NCBI GenBank assembly: GCA_022560555.1
Contig: JADFSZ010000057.1
Span: 1-9,344, forward strand
DNA: 9,344 nt
Direction: 5' to 3'
DNA from: PVC group bacterium
GTDB taxonomy: Bacteria > GCA-001730085 > JADFSZ01
A model generated the notes under the pieces. It was not told where the DNA came from and ran no database searches. It saw only the letters and a list, made by a program, of their open reading frames with translations. Positions 6,764 to 9,344 of this stretch are shown here, piece by piece. Numbering within the stretch: the stretch's first letter is position 1; each line of letters begins with the position of its first letter. A program made the translations under genes and the position numbers.

Positions 6764-6898
6764 GAGGCGAGCCGGTCTTTTATGAACGTAACATTTGTTC
6801 TATTAGTAGCATACATTTATTTTATGTCGCGTAGGAATTGAGATTTTTAGATACCCCATGCGGTGTTGTTCATGAAATGAGTGTGTTGGGTAAAAAAA

Positions 6899-7048
6899 AT
6901 GACAAAAAATATGGCAAAATTCTCAAAATCGCATAAAATGTTCCAACGTTGTTTGGAAAAATTAGAGGAGAACCTTTTGCAGGTATTCTTTAAGTCAATT
7001 ATTATAAGTGAATTGGAGGTGAGTTTGTGGCCATTGGTATACGACTGA
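6899..7048 (+). CDS. Unassigned 49-codon ORF overlapping the rpsP start
   Basis: ATG 6899 opens a frame to TGA 7046-7048 encoding 49 residues that begin MTKNMAKFSK; GTG 6881 is an alternative in-frame start. The peptide is basic at its N-terminus and hydrophobic toward the C-terminus (LLQVFFKSIII). I recognise no family. A weak GGG at 6888-6890 is the only ribosome-binding hint. It reads through the rpsP Shine-Dalgarno and 22 nt of rpsP in another frame, so it could act as a leader peptide coupled to S16 synthesis. It is equally likely to be a chance frame, and it conflicts with the inferred promoter inside it. Confidence 0.15.
   Translation: MTKNMAKFSKSHKMFQRCLEKLEENLLQVFFKSIIISELEVSLWPLVYD
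6911..6939 (+). promoter_or_regulatory. Possible sigma70-type promoter for rpsP-trmD-rplS
   Basis: ATGGCA (6911-6916) matches the -35 consensus at 4 of 6 bases and TAAAAT (6934-6939) the -10 consensus at 5 of 6, with a 17-nt spacer. Transcription would start near 6946, giving a leader of about 80 nt before the rpsP GTG. It is the best-spaced pair in the gap, but the region is AT-rich, so chance matches are common. Confidence 0.3.
6941..6958. repeat. Inverted repeat directly after the possible -10 box
   Basis: TTCCAA (6941-6946) and TTGGAA (6953-6958) are perfect 6-bp arms around CGTTGT. Placed just after the inferred -10, it could be an operator half-site pair or a small 5' leader hairpin. 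There is no T-tract, so it is not a terminator. Chance occurrence is possible in so AT-rich a stretch. Confidence 0.3.
7015..7022 (+). promoter_or_regulatory. Strong Shine-Dalgarno of rpsP
   Basis: GGAGGTGA is an 8-nt match to the anti-Shine-Dalgarno, 4 nt before a GTG. It decides the rpsP start at GTG 7027, as no ATG in frame lies nearby. Confidence 0.85.
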
Positions 7049-7275
7049 CACGAAAAGGAAAGATCAATAAACCAAGCTACTCTATTATTGTAGCCGATAC
7101 GCGCAAAAGAAGAGACGGCGCCTATATTGAGCGGATAGGGACGTACGATCCACGGAGCAAGGACAAAAAAGTTATTCTGAATAAAGAGAAGGCTCTTTAT
7201 TGGTTGAAGCAGGGTCCAAGAGTTTCTGATACGGTTCGTTCTATTTTTCGAAAAGAAGGACTGCTTAAGAAGTGA
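7027..7275 (+). CDS. rpsP: Small ribosomal subunit protein bS16
   Basis: An 82-residue S16, the usual size, and a component of the 30S body needed for assembly. Family signatures are plain: AIGIRLTRKGKINKPSYSIIVAD at the N-terminus, then RRDGAYIERIGTYDPRSK, and the closing ALYWLKQGPRVSDTVRSIF segment. The start is GTG, set by a strong GGAGGTGA 4 nt upstream. Its stop overlaps the GTG start of trmD by 4 nt (GTGA at 7272-7275), so the two are probably coupled. rimM, which separates rpsP from trmD in E. coli and many bacteria, is absent. It likely heads the rpsP-trmD-rplS operon. Confidence 0.97.
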   Translation: MAIGIRLTRKGKINKPSYSIIVADTRKRRDGAYIERIGTYDPRSKDKKVILNKEKALYWLKQGPRVSDTVRSIFRKEGLLKK

Positions 7276-8021
7276 GAGTAGATATTATCACTCTATTCCC
7301 TGGTATGTTTCGCGGGATCTTTCAAGAGAGCATGATCGGACGTGCTGTAGCGTCAGGAAAAGTGACTATTAACATTCACAACTTAAGGACATATACCTCT
7401 GATCGACATCGGACTGTGGATGACATTCCGTTCGGAGGAGGGCCGGGCATGGTGATAAAACCCGAACCGGTTTTTGAGGCCCTAAAAGATATTAAGGGAC
7501 GACGTAAAGCCAAGGTGATACTTGTTTCTCCTCAAGGGCGTCCCTATCATCAGAAATGCGCGTTAGCCTTAGCCAAAGAAAAAGCTCTTGTCATTATTTG
7601 CGGTCACTACGAAGGTTTTGATGAACGGATACGTAGGGGGCTTAAGCCGATGGAAATTTCCATGGGGGATTATGTGCTGACGGGCGGAGAAATACCGGCC
7701 ATGACTATCGTCGACAGCGTCGTCCGCTTGTTGCCTGGCGTTGTGGGTGATCCGGAATCCATCGAGAACGAATCATTCATGAATTCCCGGCTGGACTTTC
7801 CCCAATACACAAGACCCCGTGTTTATAAAAAAATGAATGTTCCGGATGTGCTCTTGTCGGGGAATCATAAAGAAATTAAAGTATGGCGCCTGAGAGAAGC
7901 ACTGAAAAACACGTTAAAGAGGCGTCCCGATTTGCTGAACAAAGAGAAATTGGGAAAATCTGTGCGCCCGATTTTCGAGGAAGTATTAAAGGAGGTGAAG
8001 TCACATGGTCAGCATAAATGA
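7272..8021 (+). CDS. trmD: tRNA (guanine-N1-)-methyltransferase TrmD
   Basis: Methylates G37 next to the anticodon (m1G37) of tRNAs with SAM, preventing +1 frameshifts. The 249-residue protein has the SPOUT trefoil-knot motifs: [13 protein letters not shown] (54-66), LVSPQGRPY (84-92), [11 protein letters not shown] (110-120), [10 protein letters not shown] (131-140), VRLLPGVVG (151-159) with R152, and LDFPQYTRP (174-182) with D175 as the presumed catalytic Asp. [10 protein letters not shown] (197-206) is the C-terminal domain signature. The start is GTG 7272, overlapping the rpsP stop; AGAAGGA at 7254-7260 lies within rpsP. The 3' end overlaps rplS by 17 nt and carries the rplS ribosome-binding site. 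Confidence 0.97.
   Translation: MRVDIITLFPGMFRGIFQESMIGRAVASGKVTINIHNLRTYTSDRHRTVDDIPFGGGPGMVIKPEPVFEALKDIKGRRKAKVILVSPQGRPYHQKCALALAKEKALVIICGHYEGFDERIRRGLKPMEISMGDYVLTGGEIPAMTIVDSVVRLLPGVVGDPESIENESFMNSRLDFPQYTRPRVYKKMNVPDVLLSGNHKEIKVWRLREALKNTLKRRPDLLNKEKLGKSVRPIFEEVLKEVKSHGQHK
7988..7998 (+). promoter_or_regulatory. Very strong Shine-Dalgarno of rplS inside trmD
   Basis: AAAGGAGGTGA lies in the 3' end of trmD, 6 nt before the rplS ATG at 8005. The long match to the 16S rRNA tail would let rplS be translated much more often than the weakly initiated trmD, fitting a ribosomal protein gene following an enzyme gene. Confidence 0.85.
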
Positions 8022-8343
8022 ATTGTCCAAATTCCAAGAGAAGAAAAACATTCCTGATTTTAATGTTGGTGATACGGTGAAAGTCAGTGTGAAAATCATT
8101 GAAGGGGATAAAGAACGTTCACAGATTTTTGAAGGTATTGTGATCGCCAGAAGGAAAAAGGGTATTGAGAGCACATTTACCGTACGTAAGATATCTTATG
8201 GTGAAGGCGTTGAAAGAATATTTCCGGTCCATTCGCCGCGCGTAGAAAGTGTTAAAGTAATAAAAAAGGGTAAAGTTCGCAGGGCTAAGCTTTTTTATCT
8301 TAGAGATCGTTCGGATAAAATGGGGCGTATTAAAGAAGGTTAG
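8005..8343 (+). CDS. rplS: Large ribosomal subunit protein bL19
   Basis: A 112-residue L19, close to the family's normal length, which lies at the 30S-50S interface. The family pattern is clear: [16 protein letters not shown], then [45 protein letters not shown], and the basic [13 protein letters not shown] ending. It starts inside trmD (17-nt overlap) behind a near-perfect Shine-Dalgarno. A 57-nt gap separates it from rnhB. That gap has a T-run at 8363-8369 but no stable stem before it, so transcription probably continues. Confidence 0.97.
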   Translation: MVSINELSKFQEKKNIPDFNVGDTVKVSVKIIEGDKERSQIFEGIVIARRKKGIESTFTVRKISYGEGVERIFPVHSPRVESVKVIKKGKVRRAKLFYLRDRSDKMGRIKEG

Positions 8344-8400
8344 AGAAGTCAGAATGAGAGCGTTTTTTTCTGAACAGGTGTCTTGTGCAAGAGAGGCTGA

Positions 8401-9072
8401 ATGTTTTATTTAAGGTCATTTGGCAAACAGAGTAAGTTTTTGCCGTTTGAGCAAGACATTCGCCTCAAGCAAAGTAAAACACGTATTGCCGGGGTGGATG
8501 AAGCCGGCCGCGGCCCCTGGGCCGGTCCCGTTGTTGCTGCCGTGGTCATACTACCCGAAGAACCTACCTTCCTTTACCAGGATCTCAGAGATTCAAAGCA
8601 AATGACCCCTCGAGCGCGGTTTCGAATGTATGATCTTATTTCCGAGAAGGCCGTCGACTTCGGCATCGCTCTTGTATCGGCCGCGGACATAGACCGAATG
8701 AATATTCTCGAAGCAACAAAAAAAGCCATGGTCGAAGCCGTCCATAATCTTAATGAGGCTCCGGACCATCTTTTGATTGACGGCAACCAGAAAATTTCCA
8801 TTAACATTTCCCAAGATACGATTGTGAAAGGAGATGCTCAATGCTGCTCGATCGCGGCGGCGTCCGTGATGGCAAAGGTTTTTCGGGATCGGGTGATGAT
8901 TGAGTTTGACCAAAAATATCCGCAATACAAATTTTACCGTCATAAAGGGTATGGGACAAAGATGCATCATGAGATTTTAATGGATATCGGTCCGTGTCCT
9001 ATTCATCGCCGATCTTTTTCGCCGATCAAAAAACTGATTCAGTTTGAAGGCGAGTATGTTTATGAGTCATAA
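8401..9072 (+). CDS. rnhB: Ribonuclease HII
   Basis: Cleaves RNA in RNA-DNA hybrids and at single ribonucleotides embedded in DNA, starting ribonucleotide excision repair. The 223-residue protein has all four acidic metal ligands: D33 and E34 in AGVDEAGRGPWAGPV (30-44), D127 in LLIDGN, and D145 in VKGDAQCCSIAAASVMAKV. The C-terminal YRHKGYGTKMHHE segment is typical of type 2. The 30-residue N-terminal extension with FEQDIRLKQ fits the usual lead-in. Start: ATG 8401, with GAGAGG at 8391-8396. It overlaps the YraN gene by 11 nt, a frequent rnhB-yraN pairing in bacteria. Confidence 0.96.
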   Translation: MFYLRSFGKQSKFLPFEQDIRLKQSKTRIAGVDEAGRGPWAGPVVAAVVILPEEPTFLYQDLRDSKQMTPRARFRMYDLISEKAVDFGIALVSAADIDRMNILEATKKAMVEAVHNLNEAPDHLLIDGNQKISINISQDTIVKGDAQCCSIAAASVMAKVFRDRVMIEFDQKYPQYKFYRHKGYGTKMHHEILMDIGPCPIHRRSFSPIKKLIQFEGEYVYES

Positions 9073-9344
9073 TTCAAAAATGCTGGGTATCTTTGGAGAG
9101 GACCTCGCGAGTGATTATCTGGAAAAATCCGGATTTAAGATTCTAGAGAGAAATTATCGGTGTCCGCTTGGGGAGATTGATATTGTCGCGAAAGAACACA
9201 AAACGCTGGTTTTTGTTGAAGTCAAAACACGTAAGAATGATCGACACGGGAGCCCCCTTGAAGCGATTGGTGTCCAAAAGCAAAGACAAGTGTTAAGAGC
9301 TGTGAAGTACTACTTAAAGGAAAAACGATTCGATCATGGCCCGT
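9062..9344 (+). CDS. yraN: YraN/UPF0102 family protein, 5' part (runs off the window)
   Basis: The first 94 codons are present; the 3' end lies beyond the window. Seen: GIFGEDLASDYLEKSGFKILERNYRCPLGE near residues 9-38, then GEIDIVAKE and LVFVEVKTR, then a G-S-P-L-E-A motif and the K-x-x-x-V-x-x-A-x-x-Y-Y-L helix. This is the UPF0102 pattern, whose E...D...ExK layout resembles the PD-(D/E)XK nuclease fold; the biological role is not firmly established. Start: ATG 9062 overlaps the rnhB end by 11 nt, with GAAGG at 9046-9050. An internal ATG at 9080 lacks a Shine-Dalgarno. Confidence 0.93.
   Translation, partial: MSHNSKMLGIFGEDLASDYLEKSGFKILERNYRCPLGEIDIVAKEHKTLVFVEVKTRKNDRHGSPLEAIGVQKQRQVLRAVKYYLKEKRFDHGP

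Larger units (their letters stand above)
6764..7026 (+). other. Intergenic region upstream of the rpsP block
   Basis: This 263-nt gap is the longest in the window. It holds the inferred promoter (6911-6939), a short inverted repeat (6941-6958), an unassigned 49-codon ORF (6899-7048) and the strong Shine-Dalgarno of rpsP (7015-7022). I find no tRNA, riboswitch fold I recognise, or intrinsic terminator for murA: GAGGCGAGCCGG followed by TCTTTT at 6764-6781 offers no usable stem. In many bacteria ffh sits just upstream of rpsP; no trace of it is visible here. Confidence 0.6.

Noticed and set aside
6764-6782. Terminator after murA (GC-rich stretch followed by TCTTTT)
   Set aside because: GGC and GCC could pair only across a 2-nt loop, and no longer stem adjoins the T-rich tract.
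6795-6823. TTGTTC - 17 nt - TATTTT as a promoter
   Set aside because: Only 3/6 and 4/6 consensus matches; weaker than the 6911-6939 pair and easily due to AT richness.
6852-6900. TACCC/GGGTA pairing followed by an A-run
   Set aside because: Only 5 bp closing a loop of about 30 nt, with A rather than T downstream; no known riboswitch or terminator pattern.
6977-7005. TTGCAG - 17 nt - TATTAT as a promoter
   Set aside because: The -10 is good (5/6), but transcription would begin around 7012, leaving the rpsP Shine-Dalgarno at the extreme 5' end; less plausible than the upstream candidate.
8349-8377. Possible terminator between rplS and rnhB
   Set aside because: TCAGAA and TTCTGA can pair, but with a 13-nt loop, and the T-run lies inside the loop rather than after the stem.
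8593-8970. 125-codon minus-strand frame opposite rnhB
   Set aside because: It is antisense to a well-supported RNase HII gene, has no family resemblance and no upstream signals; it is best explained as a codon-bias shadow.
1-9344. Mobile element, phage, CRISPR, toxin-antitoxin or defence system
   Set aside because: No transposase, integrase, terminal inverted repeats, spaced direct repeats or defence-associated domains were visible; gene order is continuous and co-directional.

Overview
The window is a gene-dense bacterial chromosome segment of roughly 45% GC by eye. All recognisable genes lie on the + strand with short gaps or small overlaps. I see no transposase, integrase, CRISPR array, tRNA or rRNA. 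PilZ, MurA, a signal-peptide-bearing TIM-barrel/TPR protein, a bacterial GH3-type acyl-acid-amido-synthetase-like tail, and housekeeping genes in a reduced arrangement (rpsP-trmD without rimM, prmC without prfA) suggest an uncultivated, probably Gram-negative bacterium. A lineage such as Candidatus Omnitrophota (OP3) or another PVC-type group would fit. That placement is inference from gene content and would need a marker-gene tree.

Layout. (1) 1-630: the 3' end of a GH3-family gene, then a PilZ-domain (c-di-GMP-type) protein, closed by a convincing intrinsic terminator at 657-686. (2) 721-3231: a large exported protein joining a clan GH-A (GH2-like) TIM barrel to C-terminal TPR-like helical repeats. 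This is the least ordinary gene here, and its expected acid/base Glu appears to be Asp. (3) 3221-4490: a serine O-acetyltransferase (cysteine synthesis), overlapping the previous gene by 11 nt, and a stand-alone AroQ-type chorismate mutase (Phe/Tyr synthesis). (4) 4553-6763: prmC (release-factor glutamine methyltransferase) and murA (first committed step of peptidoglycan synthesis). (5) 6764-7026: a 263-nt intergenic stretch with a possible promoter, an inverted repeat and an unassigned 49-codon ORF. (6) 7027-9344: the translation block rpsP-trmD-rplS, then rnhB and the start of a YraN/UPF0102 gene running off the end. These are mostly overlapping and so probably co-transcribed and translationally coupled.

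Functionally, the second half is core growth machinery: ribosomal proteins S16 and L19, tRNA m1G37 methylation, release-factor methylation, RNase HII and cell-wall precursor synthesis. The first half is more accessory: possible c-di-GMP sensing and an exported carbohydrate-active protein. No clearly new multi-gene system is evident. The best leads are the GH-A/TPR fusion with its altered catalytic motif, the terminator placed directly before it, the chorismate mutase with a Leu where a catalytic Gln is expected, and the repeat around the prmC start codon.
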